64,000 nt of DNA from Bradyrhizobium sp. B097 (GTDB taxonomy: Bacteria > Pseudomonadota > Alphaproteobacteria > Rhizobiales > Xanthobacteraceae). Each line of letters opens with the position of its first letter. Within the stretch, counting starts at the first letter, position 1. Where the stretch lies: assembly GCF_038957035.1 (NCBI RefSeq), contig NZ_CP152412.1, positions 7,188,501 to 7,252,500 of the forward strand, read 5' to 3'. The position numbers and the translations under genes are program-made. Shown here in pieces: positions 37,594-46,480 of the stretch. The notes under the pieces are model-generated. The model was given only the letters and a program-made list of their open reading frames with translations, did not search any database and was not told the origin of the DNA.

Positions 37594-38874
37594 TTAATCT
37601 CCAGAGCTTGCACCACTCGATGTGGCGGCAGTTTCCAGTCCGGGATGAACCATTCGATACCCATCAACATAGCTTTCGTACGGACCAGAGTAGCCGATCT
37701 CGTGAAATACGATCTGGGAAATGAGCTCCCGCACGAATACGACCTTAGACCAAAGCTTCCCCTGTCCGGCGCTCTCACCAGTATGAACGATATCGTTGCG
37801 GGCTCTTATTATTTCGACGACCGCGTCGTCGCTGAAGATCGCCTTCGACAAACCGTAATGGTCGCGAAGAGCCTGGATTTTCTGGGAGAGCGTCCGTCCG
37901 TTGAGACTTTTGACCTTGCCTTCAAAAATCTTTCGCGGCGTCTCCTCGAGCTCAGATATCGTGATCGCTTCGAGCAATTTTGCTCTAATGACCTCAAAAT
38001 TATCTTTCGATACGACCGTCGTCAGAGACTTTGGGATAACGTGTTCAACCATCGCCTCGAGAGCGGTCATCGACATCAGAAAGCGCCCTTCGTCGAAGGA
38101 ATTGTCGTTGTGAAGCCAACCAATGGCTGTCCATATCATATCGGGAAACGGTCTCGGATCGTCGAACCGCTTGGCTAGCGCCTCGATAAATGGCCCCTGG
38201 TTGAGATGATGGATAGGTGGCAGCCCTACCCCAAATCCATCTCCTTGGTAGTAAGTCACCTCCCAAAGACACCCGATGCGCAAATCCAGTCGCGGCGTTT
38301 GCAGGCGACTTCCGTGTGCAAAACCCAGTCCCCGATGCATGAACGTGAGAAAGTCATCGGCCCTTTCCACCCAACCCTCAAGCTTAGTCTCAGCCTCAGC
38401 CTGAACAATCACGTTTCCGGACATATCGTCGACAGCGACGTCCCTGGCATCGCCTAGCACCTCAACAAGCCCCAAAGATGTTTTCACCCTCGGATTCCGG
38501 AACGATTTGAAACCGCGGAACCACAACCTCATCCGCGGCGTCAGGACTGACTCGGCACAATGAATGACTATCTTCGCTTTCCGTGCCGCCACCTTCAGCA
38601 CATTTCCGCTTGTCCCAAAATTGACGCCACGCACATCGACGCTGTCTGAGAAGAACGTTTCGTCCCTTGGACCAATTCCTTCGAGGACAAGCGCTTCTGA
38701 GAATGAACCAGGTTTGCCCATAGCGCCCTGGAGAGCGAGCAGAACCTGAGCCGGCAGAGGCTCGATTTCGATCTGGAGCCGGGAATCTTCACCGGCCCAC
38801 GTTTCGAATTCGATTGGGAAACGCTGATCGGCGCGCACGATTGTCCCATTGAATTTTATTCGTTGCAACGTCAC
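37594..38874 (-). CDS. HEPN-domain protein with ApeA-like N-terminal region
   Basis: The 426-residue protein has an N-terminal ~280-residue beta-rich region like the ApeA N-terminal domain (MTLQRIKFNGTIVRADQRFP, the 'WAGEDSRLQIEIEP' area) and a C-terminal all-helical HEPN domain. The RNase-type motif R-x4-H is visible as RNDIVH in EIIRARNDIVHTGESAG. HEPN proteins of this type are toxic RNases in anti-phage defence (ApeA is one described example). The GTG start at 38874 is supported by GGAGG 6 bases upstream. It lies 63 bases downstream of the membrane-protein gene of the caspase operon on the same strand and may be its last gene, or an independent defence gene. Catalytic competence is inferred from the motif only. 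Confidence 0.8.
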   Translation of the reverse strand: MTLQRIKFNGTIVRADQRFPIEFETWAGEDSRLQIEIEPLPAQVLLALQGAMGKPGSFSEALVLEGIGPRDETFFSDSVDVRGVNFGTSGNVLKVAARKAKIVIHCAESVLTPRMRLWFRGFKSFRNPRVKTSLGLVEVLGDARDVAVDDMSGNVIVQAEAETKLEGWVERADDFLTFMHRGLGFAHGSRLQTPRLDLRIGCLWEVTYYQGDGFGVGLPPIHHLNQGPFIEALAKRFDDPRPFPDMIWTAIGWLHNDNSFDEGRFLMSMTALEAMVEHVIPKSLTTVVSKDNFEVIRAKLLEAITISELEETPRKIFEGKVKSLNGRTLSQKIQALRDHYGLSKAIFSDDAVVEIIRARNDIVHTGESAGQGKLWSKVVFVRELISQIVFHEIGYSGPYESYVDGYRMVHPGLETAATSSGASSGD

Positions 38875-38937
38875 CCGTGACCTCCATCAATGCGCCACGC
38901 CTCACAGGAAGCATAGCAATTAAGTGGATGGCTATAT

Positions 38938-39783
38938 TCACGGCAAAGAGTAGTATCCATAGCCCACGGGTATGTTTCGGCCGTCTTGGGAAGAAACCAG
39001 GTACACAGTCTTGCTAATATTGATGTAAGGAAAAACATCTACTCGAGTCGCGGCAATTAAGGAGTGATGGTAGATTTCGCGCGAGGGGGAGACGCGGTAG
39101 AGTTGCTTAAATCTTGGCATTATCAATATGCCATGTCTCCAATAGACGTCGTGCACTGTTCCTCGAATGAGGTTAGAGTCAGAGTCTGTAAGCGCGAATT
39201 CAGAGAATATTCGATGCTCCTCTGCCCCTGGGCTTTGACTCACATGTGTGAGCGACCCGCTTGCTTCGATGATGCGATAGAGTTGAGCTCCCCACTTGTC
39301 GATTGCTTGGGTTCGAAATCGCAGCTCTCCAACTGCGGATGTCTGTCCCGGCGCATCCACAAATTTGAATTCTATTCCGGAAGCTTGTAGCTCGCGGTTG
39401 ATCTTGTCGAAGTACTCCTTCTTTCGTTGCTTCCAGTCAGGCGCTAGATTTAGCTTAGCGACATCGATGCTGGACATGCCTTCGATAGCTTGCTCTGTTC
39501 CAGAGTCGTCAAAGAACACGTTTACTTTCATTAGATCCGGGAAGAAATGTGAATAGTCCCTAAAGGCCGGCACGGAGCCAAACGCAAGCACAAGAACGAA
39601 TGCCAGAAGTCGAATGATCCCCCTGTGAAAGTCATGCTCGATTGAGATCCAGTCGAGAAACGATATTCTCACTAGCCCTGCTTTTTCGAATACCGTCTGA
39701 GGGAAAAGAAGCAGTACGCAGCACACAAATACTGCAAGCACCGGCCAGTAAAGAGAAAGCAGGTCAGGCCATCGGCTCATCAT
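38938..39783 (-). CDS. membrane-anchored protein of the caspase operon
   Basis: The 281-residue protein has two N-terminal hydrophobic helices (YWPVLAVFVCCVLLLF and IIRLLAFVLVLAFGSV) and then a soluble ~200-residue region (KVNVFFDDSGTEQAIEGMSS onward) with no recognised family. The topology suggests a large periplasmic or cytoplasmic domain anchored in the inner membrane. Its ATG overlaps the stop of the alpha/beta hydrolase (ATGA, 39783-39780), so the two are translationally coupled. I do not recognise the family. Confidence 0.75.
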   Translation of the reverse strand: MMSRWPDLLSLYWPVLAVFVCCVLLLFPQTVFEKAGLVRISFLDWISIEHDFHRGIIRLLAFVLVLAFGSVPAFRDYSHFFPDLMKVNVFFDDSGTEQAIEGMSSIDVAKLNLAPDWKQRKKEYFDKINRELQASGIEFKFVDAPGQTSAVGELRFRTQAIDKWGAQLYRIIEASGSLTHVSQSPGAEEHRIFSEFALTDSDSNLIRGTVHDVYWRHGILIMPRFKQLYRVSPSREIYHHSLIAATRVDVFPYINISKTVYLVSSQDGRNIPVGYGYYSLP

Positions 39784-40673
39784 GGATGGGCAGGTGTGAT
39801 ATTCGTTTTGTTCAAAAAGGCTATAATCAACTCGACAACCAAATCAGGGCACTCCTCTTGAGGCATGTGTCCGCATGCATCGAGCACGTGTAGTTCCGAG
39901 GTCGGGATATCGCGTGCTAGTCGCTCCCCATTCTGAAGCGGCACGATTTGATCATGGCGTCCCCAGATAAGGAGAGTAGGAATGGTAATTGTCTTTAGAG
40001 CGGGCAGGTATTTGCTTAGATGATCAGGATCGATTTCCCGCGCCATGCGCCGGACGGCATTCCGTGTTTGTGGACGTTCGAGCGTGTGGGAGTATGAGGC
40101 CACTTGCGAGTTCGTGATCTTGCTCGCGTCAAAATAGCACTGTTGTAGAACGGACAGAGCTTGCAGTCTTGTTGGCAGAAGCTCGGTCACAACTTGCGAT
40201 AAAATCGGCGCTCGCAATGCCGCCACGAAAAGCGGAAATCGTTGAGGATAGCACATGCCATCCAAGATGCAGAGGCGTGCGACGCATTGCGAGAAATCTG
40301 TATCCCCCTGTATTAACGAAAGGAGTGCAATGCCGGCGCCGAACGAATGGGCAAAGAGAGTGACATTCCGGAGTTCTTTACCCATCACGAAATGTCGGAT
40401 CAGCTTTGCTAGACTTTCAAGAGAGTAGTCGAACTCGGGGGCCGGCAACGAGTCGCCCACTCCCGGAAGGTCGAGGCTCAGGCAGGTGAGCCGTTGCGCC
40501 AAGCGGGCTACCATTGGCTCCCAGGTTTTCCTATTTGCCCCAATTCCGTGAATAAAGACAGCCGGAGTTCCACTTCCGGTGACGTCTACGGCGAGCCGAT
40601 GGCCCAGCAAAGGATATTCGAAAGTACTAACCGTTGCTGGCGAGGGGTGGAGCATAATCGCAAAACGATTCAA
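39780..40673 (-). CDS. alpha/beta hydrolase
   Basis: The 297-residue protein has the oxyanion-hole HGIG motif (AVFIHGIGANRKTW), the nucleophile elbow AHSFGAG (Ser), the acid in WGRHDQIVP and the catalytic His in DACGHMPQEE. This is a complete alpha/beta-hydrolase triad of the MhpC/BphD type. There is no signal peptide, so it is probably cytoplasmic. The TTG start at 40673 overlaps the stop of the preceding 98-residue ORF (TTGA); ATG 40655 is an alternative. It sits in the caspase operon between the small ORF and the membrane protein. The substrate may be a lipid, ester or carbon-carbon bond; that cannot be told from sequence. Confidence 0.85.
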   Translation of the reverse strand: MNRFAIMLHPSPATVSTFEYPLLGHRLAVDVTGSGTPAVFIHGIGANRKTWEPMVARLAQRLTCLSLDLPGVGDSLPAPEFDYSLESLAKLIRHFVMGKELRNVTLFAHSFGAGIALLSLIQGDTDFSQCVARLCILDGMCYPQRFPLFVAALRAPILSQVVTELLPTRLQALSVLQQCYFDASKITNSQVASYSHTLERPQTRNAVRRMAREIDPDHLSKYLPALKTITIPTLLIWGRHDQIVPLQNGERLARDIPTSELHVLDACGHMPQEECPDLVVELIIAFLNKTNITPAHP

Positions 40674-40966
40674 GTAATGGCATTGATTAGTATATCTCTG
40701 TTATGCAATTTCTGGTAGAGGCTCCTCAGCTGCAGACTCAGTAGCTGAAGTGGCGAATCGATCTTCCGAAGTTGCGGCGGCTTTGAGCAACCACCAGCTG
40801 CTTGCGACTGCGCGATGACTTCGGAAAAGCTCATTAGCTCTCCGTATTGATTACAAACGATGCCGCTGCATTGGCCGCGCAGTCTTCGGCCCCCCGAGCC
40901 CTCAAGCACGTCTCGGCGCGGGGCAGCTCTCGCATGGCGAGCATCGCAAAGGTCCAGTAATCTCAT
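40670..40966 (-). CDS. small protein of the caspase operon
   Basis: A 98-residue frame begins 12 bases after the caspase gene and overlaps the start of the hydrolase gene by four bases. GGGGAG lies 4-5 bases before its ATG at 40966. The position and ribosome site support translation. The sequence (SFSEVIAQSQAAGGCSKPPQ, LRKIDSPLQLLSLQLRSLYQ) has no recognised domain; the N-terminal third is Arg-rich. Confidence 0.5.
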   Translation of the reverse strand: MRLLDLCDARHARAAPRRDVLEGSGGRRLRGQCSGIVCNQYGELMSFSEVIAQSQAAGGCSKPPQLRKIDSPLQLLSLQLRSLYQKLHNRDILINAIT

Positions 40967-40978
40967 TGCTCCCCAAGA

Positions 40979-43312
40979 TTAGCAGGGTGTTTGCACGCCC
41001 GAAACAAGTGTAATCGTGATATCGATGTTACGAATTGCTTCCTTTGCGACGGGGACCACGCCGTTCTGAAATCGAACTTCTGGTCCGCCATATATACATC
41101 GGCGACGGTCAAGCGGAAATTTATCGATTGCAACTATTGCGTCATTTTCTCCTTTGAACGCCAATGTAACAGTCTGATCGCCTCGCTGAGTTCCTGAACC
41201 GTTATAGAAGCTGTATTTCAACGAATAGAAACTGCTTTGCGCCGAATCCGACTTCGCGCTTTGGCCCGTTAAGGACAATACAATGTTACTCAATCGTCCC
41301 ACGGTATTGCCTTGACCGTCGCGCGCACTAACATCGGAAACACGAATAATTTCGCTCGCGGTATCAAGATTTTTCGCCGTGGTGTCGTCATGTGCGAAGA
41401 TCAAGCGACTGCCAAGCCAGATCTCAAACGAACCTTGGCTCGTCTTCGGCTGATAGCTAGGCAGGTATACGAGATGAGCCGGAAGCTTTGCATTATCCGC
41501 AACTACGCCCAGAATCTTTTCAGCCGCAGGTTTGTCGTCTTCAAAGAAATAACGGATTTCCGTGTCTGGGTGAGATGCAACAGGTTGGACCTCTATGCTT
41601 TCCGCAACGACAAAATCGCCAGTTGATGCGAGGCCAGAATTGATGGTCTGCGCAAGCTTCACCTGCGAGCCGTCCGCCACTTGCATGAAAACTCTGTTGG
41701 TGGATTTCTCCTGAACAAGGTTCTGACAGATATAGACCGACAGATAATTAGGATATTTTGGGTTCAGTGCATCAGCAGCTTGAATACGAATAGGCACGAT
41801 CGAACTAGACTGAAGCACCTCCGCCCACTTTTTGTTACTCGGCAACGAGGACGAATATTCCAGGACAATCGAGTCCGGATCAAACGATCGTTTGCTGCTC
41901 GAGCCCAACGGGATCGGTTTTACGGCAACCCTGCTCACCATCGCGTTTTCGATCAGCGGATTGATTTTGGCGGTGGTTGCGATTGAAGACGCTACCTCGG
42001 ATGCCCTCACCCAGCGCGCCTGCGCCAAAGAATCACCACTGCACCAGAAAACGTCTACGGCAAGCTGCGTCACAGTTGCCGGATCCTTTACAATCTTGCC
42101 CAAACTCAAAGGCGATTGGTCCAGCAAAATTTGAGACTTCCGCATCTCAGGCAATTCAATAGAAAGATTTGACTGAGCAAACCGAACCTGTACGACCGAG
42201 CTACGGGTGGCTGGTTGATCTAGAGCGATGTCGCCGGTCCGCAAAGCCACCTTGGTCGGCGCGGCAGTCCCTTTTAGATCTAACCACCCCTCTTTGATGG
42301 CTGGTAACTCTAACCAACCATCTTTGACGGCTGGACTAGGACTGGGATCAGGTTGCGACGCTTCATCGATGCATCCCGCAAAACACCGCGGTGGAGGACG
42401 AAAGAATCCTCGACGATCAGGGCGTTGCTCGCGCGCAGTATACCGAGTTTGATCATGAACTTGCGCCATCGTCTCATTAAGAATCTGGTCGATGGTGATG
42501 CTCGGGCGAATTTTATGGGTCAGCGCGTCCGCGTAGGGACTGACTGAGCCAAATCCATCTGCGGCCAAATCACCATTCGAGGTCGAGAACGCAGTCACAA
42601 TCCCATCTGGAGGATTATCAGGCACCCTGAGCGCAGTAACAAGCCAATCTGGATTTGCCTGCACATTCACTGATCGGATTCGTTGCACAAGTCGTCGATT
42701 GAGCTCATCGAGAAGTGGATTTTCTCGACACGCATCGAGAACAATCAGGACCGCATTGTTATAGGTTTCCCCGATTCTTCCTAGCAGATACCAGTTCACA
42801 TCGATTGCATCATTTCCAAAAAGCGTAGCGTTGGCAGATCGAAGATACGTATCCACCGCGTGACCAACGTCCGGACGGGCATCAGTTCCAAATATGTAGT
42901 TCTTCTTCGCGACCTCGATGCCATGCCCCGAGAAGTAGAATACCGCCGTCGCCTCGTCCGATTGCTGAAGCCTATCGAGGAACGACTCGATTTCGGTGGC
43001 CAACTGCGGCTTCGTAAGATCGCACTTTACCGTAATGTCCTCATCCTTCCAGCCAACACGCTCAAGCTGCGCGCCGACCGCCATTACGTCGCTACACGCG
43101 TTATGCAGATCCGGAAGCGATGGATCGCCATTGACTGGCAAGCTGGACGCTGGTTGAGACGGACCGTAAGTGTCGTTTCCAATCAATAACGCAAAGCGAG
43201 GACGCGCCGGCACTGTGGCGCTCGCGGCACAACATGCAAGCAAAGTAAGCACGGCAGCCGTCGCAAGCGCCTTCAGAGCAAACGGCTCACGCACACAAAC
43301 CATGCCAATCAT
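40979..43312 (-). CDS. secreted caspase-like (peptidase C14) protein
   Basis: The 777-residue protein has an N-terminal signal (ALKALATAAVLTLLACCAAS, possibly a lipoprotein signal with Cys in LLACC) followed directly by a caspase fold. It begins ALLIGNDTYG, has the catalytic His in VFYFSGHGIEV and the catalytic Cys in VLIVLDACRENP, spaced as in C14 metacaspase-like enzymes (residues about 35-300). Residues 330-777 are a long beta-rich region of unknown family (for example NYLSVYICQNLVQE, FYSLKYSFYNGSGT). Caspase-like enzymes of this type act as executioners or processing proteases. Three bases separate it from the upstream gene, so the two are co-translated. It is predicted periplasmic or outer-membrane bound, unusual for defence caspases. 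Confidence 0.85.
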   Translation of the reverse strand: MIGMVCVREPFALKALATAAVLTLLACCAASATVPARPRFALLIGNDTYGPSQPASSLPVNGDPSLPDLHNACSDVMAVGAQLERVGWKDEDITVKCDLTKPQLATEIESFLDRLQQSDEATAVFYFSGHGIEVAKKNYIFGTDARPDVGHAVDTYLRSANATLFGNDAIDVNWYLLGRIGETYNNAVLIVLDACRENPLLDELNRRLVQRIRSVNVQANPDWLVTALRVPDNPPDGIVTAFSTSNGDLAADGFGSVSPYADALTHKIRPSITIDQILNETMAQVHDQTRYTAREQRPDRRGFFRPPPRCFAGCIDEASQPDPSPSPAVKDGWLELPAIKEGWLDLKGTAAPTKVALRTGDIALDQPATRSSVVQVRFAQSNLSIELPEMRKSQILLDQSPLSLGKIVKDPATVTQLAVDVFWCSGDSLAQARWVRASEVASSIATTAKINPLIENAMVSRVAVKPIPLGSSSKRSFDPDSIVLEYSSSLPSNKKWAEVLQSSSIVPIRIQAADALNPKYPNYLSVYICQNLVQEKSTNRVFMQVADGSQVKLAQTINSGLASTGDFVVAESIEVQPVASHPDTEIRYFFEDDKPAAEKILGVVADNAKLPAHLVYLPSYQPKTSQGSFEIWLGSRLIFAHDDTTAKNLDTASEIIRVSDVSARDGQGNTVGRLSNIVLSLTGQSAKSDSAQSSFYSLKYSFYNGSGTQRGDQTVTLAFKGENDAIVAIDKFPLDRRRCIYGGPEVRFQNGVVPVAKEAIRNIDITITLVSGVQTPC

Positions 43313-43315
43313 CTC

Positions 43316-44233
43316 TTAATCCGTTGTCTCACCGTTGAACTGTTCGAGGTTCGGTGCCAGCTCCTTTTCGAGCTCCACATTTAGTTTGGTATCGATAAAG
43401 CCTCTGGGTTGCCCAGCAAATCGCGACTCCAAAACGCCCCGAACTCGAGTCGTAATTCGAGATATCGCCTGCGTCGTGGTCCAGGCCGACGGTGACCACA
43501 GCTCCCCGCCGTCCAGCAGGGCCTTGTTGCTGCTCCGGATCACGCCGCAGTCGCGAGCTCGCCCGGCGAGGGGTTGGTCTGGACATTTACCATCGAAATA
43601 GGCGAAACGATCCGCAAAACCTGCATCAGGCTTGCCTTTGCCTTGAGCCGAAAAGTAGTGAAATCCAATCACGCTCGGAGAGTAGTTCGGGGTTTCATTC
43701 GAATTCGCGTCCAGGAAACTTATAAGGACAACCGCGTGTCCGCTGCCCGATGTCCTGTTCAAGTTAACAAAGTCGTATGGCTTCAATTCCGAAAAGCCTT
43801 TCTCCTTCCCTAGCCCAAGCTTTTCCAAGGCATGTCCCGTCCCTCGAGAGCCAGTGCCGTCGTACATAAAAATGTTCGCCCGTATCGAAGTCAGATTGCC
43901 TCTTGTCCAGCTGGTTAGGGGCAATTTCTGAAACGGACTCTGATCGTTCGCGCTCGCGGCGTAACGGTTCAGGGTTTCAATAATGATTTCCGACACGCCC
44001 GCAACACACATGGTCACTGGCGGATCGGTCGCTCTGACGCAGCAGTCACTTCCATACTTCAAATCGCGCGTGAAGGCCTTGTGCAGATCGTACCCGCCAC
44101 GCGATCGATGCTGACGGAAATCGTCGACCACCTCTTTCACAATCGAATTGAGAGTAGGCGTTTGCGCCGAAGCAGCGCCCGGAATTGCACAGAGGAATAA
44201 GAAAGCGATTAGCAATCTCATTGGACATGTCAC
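43316..44233 (-). CDS. secreted Cys/His putative peptidase or amidase, first gene of the caspase operon
   Basis: The 305-residue protein has a clear signal peptide (MRLLIAFLFLCAIPGAASAQ, starting at either 44233 or 44221). The mature part contains a conserved-looking Cys in TMCVAGVSEIIIETLN and, about 100 residues later, a His in SGSGHAVVLISFLD. That order and spacing recall NlpC/P60-, CHAP- or papain-like Cys-His hydrolases; the family assignment is inference. It precedes the caspase-like gene by three bases, suggesting that the two secreted proteins act together, for example one processing the other. Other cysteines (DCCVRA, GKCPDQ) may form periplasmic disulfides. Confidence 0.7.
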   Translation of the reverse strand: MTCPMRLLIAFLFLCAIPGAASAQTPTLNSIVKEVVDDFRQHRSRGGYDLHKAFTRDLKYGSDCCVRATDPPVTMCVAGVSEIIIETLNRYAASANDQSPFQKLPLTSWTRGNLTSIRANIFMYDGTGSRGTGHALEKLGLGKEKGFSELKPYDFVNLNRTSGSGHAVVLISFLDANSNETPNYSPSVIGFHYFSAQGKGKPDAGFADRFAYFDGKCPDQPLAGRARDCGVIRSSNKALLDGGELWSPSAWTTTQAISRITTRVRGVLESRFAGQPRGFIDTKLNVELEKELAPNLEQFNGETTD

Positions 44234-44502
44234 TTTGTTGAAAACAATAATAGGACAATAGACAATTACAATTGCGCGAAACTACCGCAAGATCAACCCT
44301 AAAGTAGTGCAGAAGAGTTGGCCCCGCTGCGAGCCGGTCGGAAACTCGTAAAATCGAGCCGGGCTCGCACCCCTAAGAAATAGCGGCAGCGTACGTATCG
44401 TACCAAGCCGTGTTTTTTCCGCATATAGCTCGACGGCGACGGACGGCAGCACCGAAATTCACTCCCCAATTCGGCACTGTTGAGCCTCAACAAGAGGACA
44501 TC

Positions 44503-45102
44503 ATGAGGGTACTCAAATTGCTTTCCGCTCCTGTACGGAGCATAGCAAACTTTCCGCTCTTTCAGCTTCTCATCGTCATTGCCATCATATTATGGCTGCA
44601 GGCTGCTGACGATACTTCGTTGGCCGGCCAACTTTTCAGTGGCCTCGATCGGCTCGTAGACCTGTCAGTTCAACTGTCCTCAAAGCTCCTCACCGTAAAG
44701 TCTTTCACAAGAGCGTGGCTTACTTCTGGATTCATGATCGCGTATGTCTATCTGGTCTGCTTGTTAATCCTCGTTGCTTTGCGCGCCTTGATCACCGCTG
44801 CTGCGGATATAGTAGGACGGTGGAACGTCCTTTGGTTGAGGAGCGCGATTGCACGCGAGCGGGGCGTTCGGGCTTACCGAGCTTGGCTCCCGCTGGAACG
44901 GATTCGTCCGGCCGACGTCCCGCAAAACATTTGGGAAGAAAGGTTTGCATGGCCTGCGAGCGATAAGCCGCCATACCCTCCCCTCCCTCAACGTATTATT
45001 CAAGGTATCGCCGTTTACTTAGTCGTAGTCGTCGTGGTGTTTGTTGCGCTGGAGATCTTCATTCCACCAGTGGCTGCTTGGCTAGTTTTAAGCTTTCAAT
45101 AG
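44503..45102 (+). CDS. small integral membrane protein
   Basis: From the ATG at 44503 (AGAGGA upstream) the product is 199 residues with three strong hydrophobic segments: FQLLIVIAIILWLQ near the N-terminus, FMIAYVYLVCLLILVALRAL in the middle and YLVVVVVVFVALEIFIPPVA at the C-terminus. It is divergent from the caspase operon and may share its regulatory region (44234-44502). No family is recognised. An IS481 element follows immediately. Confidence 0.7.
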   Translation: MRVLKLLSAPVRSIANFPLFQLLIVIAIILWLQAADDTSLAGQLFSGLDRLVDLSVQLSSKLLTVKSFTRAWLTSGFMIAYVYLVCLLILVALRALITAAADIVGRWNVLWLRSAIARERGVRAYRAWLPLERIRPADVPQNIWEERFAWPASDKPPYPPLPQRIIQGIAVYLVVVVVVFVALEIFIPPVAAWLVLSFQ

Positions 45103-46160
45103 GTTGTCCATTCGGTCCCGGTCGGGGAAGCTGAAGTTGTCGAAGCTTTAGCGAACCACGAGAGAAACCGAATGGACATCCATGAGAATGCCCGGCTTAC
45201 GCCGCGAGGTCGAGAGCGCATTGTTCAGCTGGTGCGGAGCGGGCAGACGCCGAAGGCCGCCGCACATGCCGTAGGCGTTTGCCCGCGGACAATACGGAAG
45301 TGGACCGATCGATATCTGCGCGAGGGCCTGCAGGGGCTGCGTGACCGCTCCTCGCGGCCGCATCGCCCGCGCAACCCGACGCCCCAGGCGGTGATCGACC
45401 GGATCGAGGCCCTGCGGCGCCAGCGCATGACCGGCCGGCGGATCGCGACGGAGGTCGGGGTGTCAGCAGCGACGGTGAGCCGGGTGCTGAAGCGCCTCGG
45501 CCTGAGCAAACTCAAGGCACTGGAGCCGGCCGAGCCGGTGCGCCGTTACGAGCGCGAGAATCCCGGCGAGCTCATCCATATCGACATCAAGAAGCTCGGC
45601 AGGTTCGTAAGACCCGGCCACCGCATCACCGGCGATCGCCAGAAGGGCGAAAGCCGTGGTGCCGGCCACGAGTTCGTTCACGTCGCCATCGACGACGCAT
45701 CGCGCCTGGCATTCTCCCAGATCAGGCGCGACCAGAAGAAGGAGAGCGCCATCGCCTTCCTCAGAGACGCCATCGCCCACTATCGCAGCCTCGGCATCAA
45801 GATCACCGGCATCATGACCGACAATGGCTCATGCTATCGTGCCAAGGCCTTCATCAGGACGTGCAGGAAGCTCGGCCTCAGGCACATCTTCACCAGGCCT
45901 TACAGACCACAGACAAACGGCAAGGCCGAGCGCTTCATCCAGACAGCGTTGCGTGAGTGGGCCTATGCCCGCGCCTATGACACCTCAGACCAGCGCGCCA
46001 AAGACCTGCCGATCTGGCTTCATAACTACAACTGGCATCGCCCCACACGGCAGCCTGGAAGCCAAACCACCCATCAGCCGCCTCCGTCTCCCGGAGAACG
46101 ACCTATTGAGATTCCACAGCTAGTGCACCTAGTCCAGGTGCCATTCGGCTAAGCAGCTCT
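45103..46160 (+). mobile_element. IS481-family insertion sequence
   Basis: The element is defined by its transposase (45172-46152). The word CCATTCGG occurs on both sides (45108-45115 and 46141-46148) in direct orientation and may be a target duplication or part of the ends. Clear terminal inverted repeats were not found by eye, so the exact boundaries are uncertain. Confidence 0.6.
45172..46152 (+). CDS. IS481-family transposase with altered C-terminus
   Basis: The 326-residue protein has an N-terminal helix-turn-helix (TPKAAAHAVGVCPRTIRKWT), a second HTH (TGRRIATEVGVSAATVSRVL) and a DDE integrase core: HIDIKKLGRF (first Asp), IMTDNGSCYR (second Asp) and RPQTNGKAERFIQT (Glu). Near HNYNWHRP the frame differs from the family: the expected continuation PHGSLEAKPPISRLRLPEN lies in the +1 frame, so a small indel near 46045 has replaced the last ~25 residues. 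The DDE core is complete, but the tail change may affect activity. Confidence 0.9.
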   Translation: MDIHENARLTPRGRERIVQLVRSGQTPKAAAHAVGVCPRTIRKWTDRYLREGLQGLRDRSSRPHRPRNPTPQAVIDRIEALRRQRMTGRRIATEVGVSAATVSRVLKRLGLSKLKALEPAEPVRRYERENPGELIHIDIKKLGRFVRPGHRITGDRQKGESRGAGHEFVHVAIDDASRLAFSQIRRDQKKESAIAFLRDAIAHYRSLGIKITGIMTDNGSCYRAKAFIRTCRKLGLRHIFTRPYRPQTNGKAERFIQTALREWAYARAYDTSDQRAKDLPIWLHNYNWHRPTRQPGSQTTHQPPPSPGERPIEIPQLVHLVQVPFG

Positions 46161-46258
46161 CCGGCCTACCTTCCTCTCAGTTTCGCAGTCCCCGATACGC
46201 ACGCGACGAGCAGGATCGCCAGCCAGCAAAGTCAAATCTGTGCTATAATACTTTCCGT

Positions 46259-46480
46259 ATGACAACGAAGACGCTAGAACTCGCAATAGCAAAGGCCTCT
46301 GCACTCCCTGAGGCGGCTCAAGAGAAGATCGGTCACGAACTTCTTGAGAACGTCGAGATGCTGACCCGTCTGCGCACGGATGTGGAGATCGGCATCCGCG
46401 AACTGGATGCCGGGCTGGGAGAAGACCTCCATATGCCAGATGTTATCAAGCAAGCGCGCGACATGTATGGCCGCAGCTAG
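46259..46480 (+). CDS. antitoxin of a ParE-type toxin-antitoxin pair
   Basis: The 73-residue acidic protein (LELAIAKASALPEAAQEKIG, ending DVIKQARDMYGRS) overlaps the following toxin gene by 14 bases, the normal TA arrangement. It presumably binds and neutralises the toxin and its own promoter. An A/T-rich stretch with a TATAAT-like sequence (around 46241) precedes it. Confidence 0.75.
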   Translation: MTTKTLELAIAKASALPEAAQEKIGHELLENVEMLTRLRTDVEIGIRELDAGLGEDLHMPDVIKQARDMYGRS

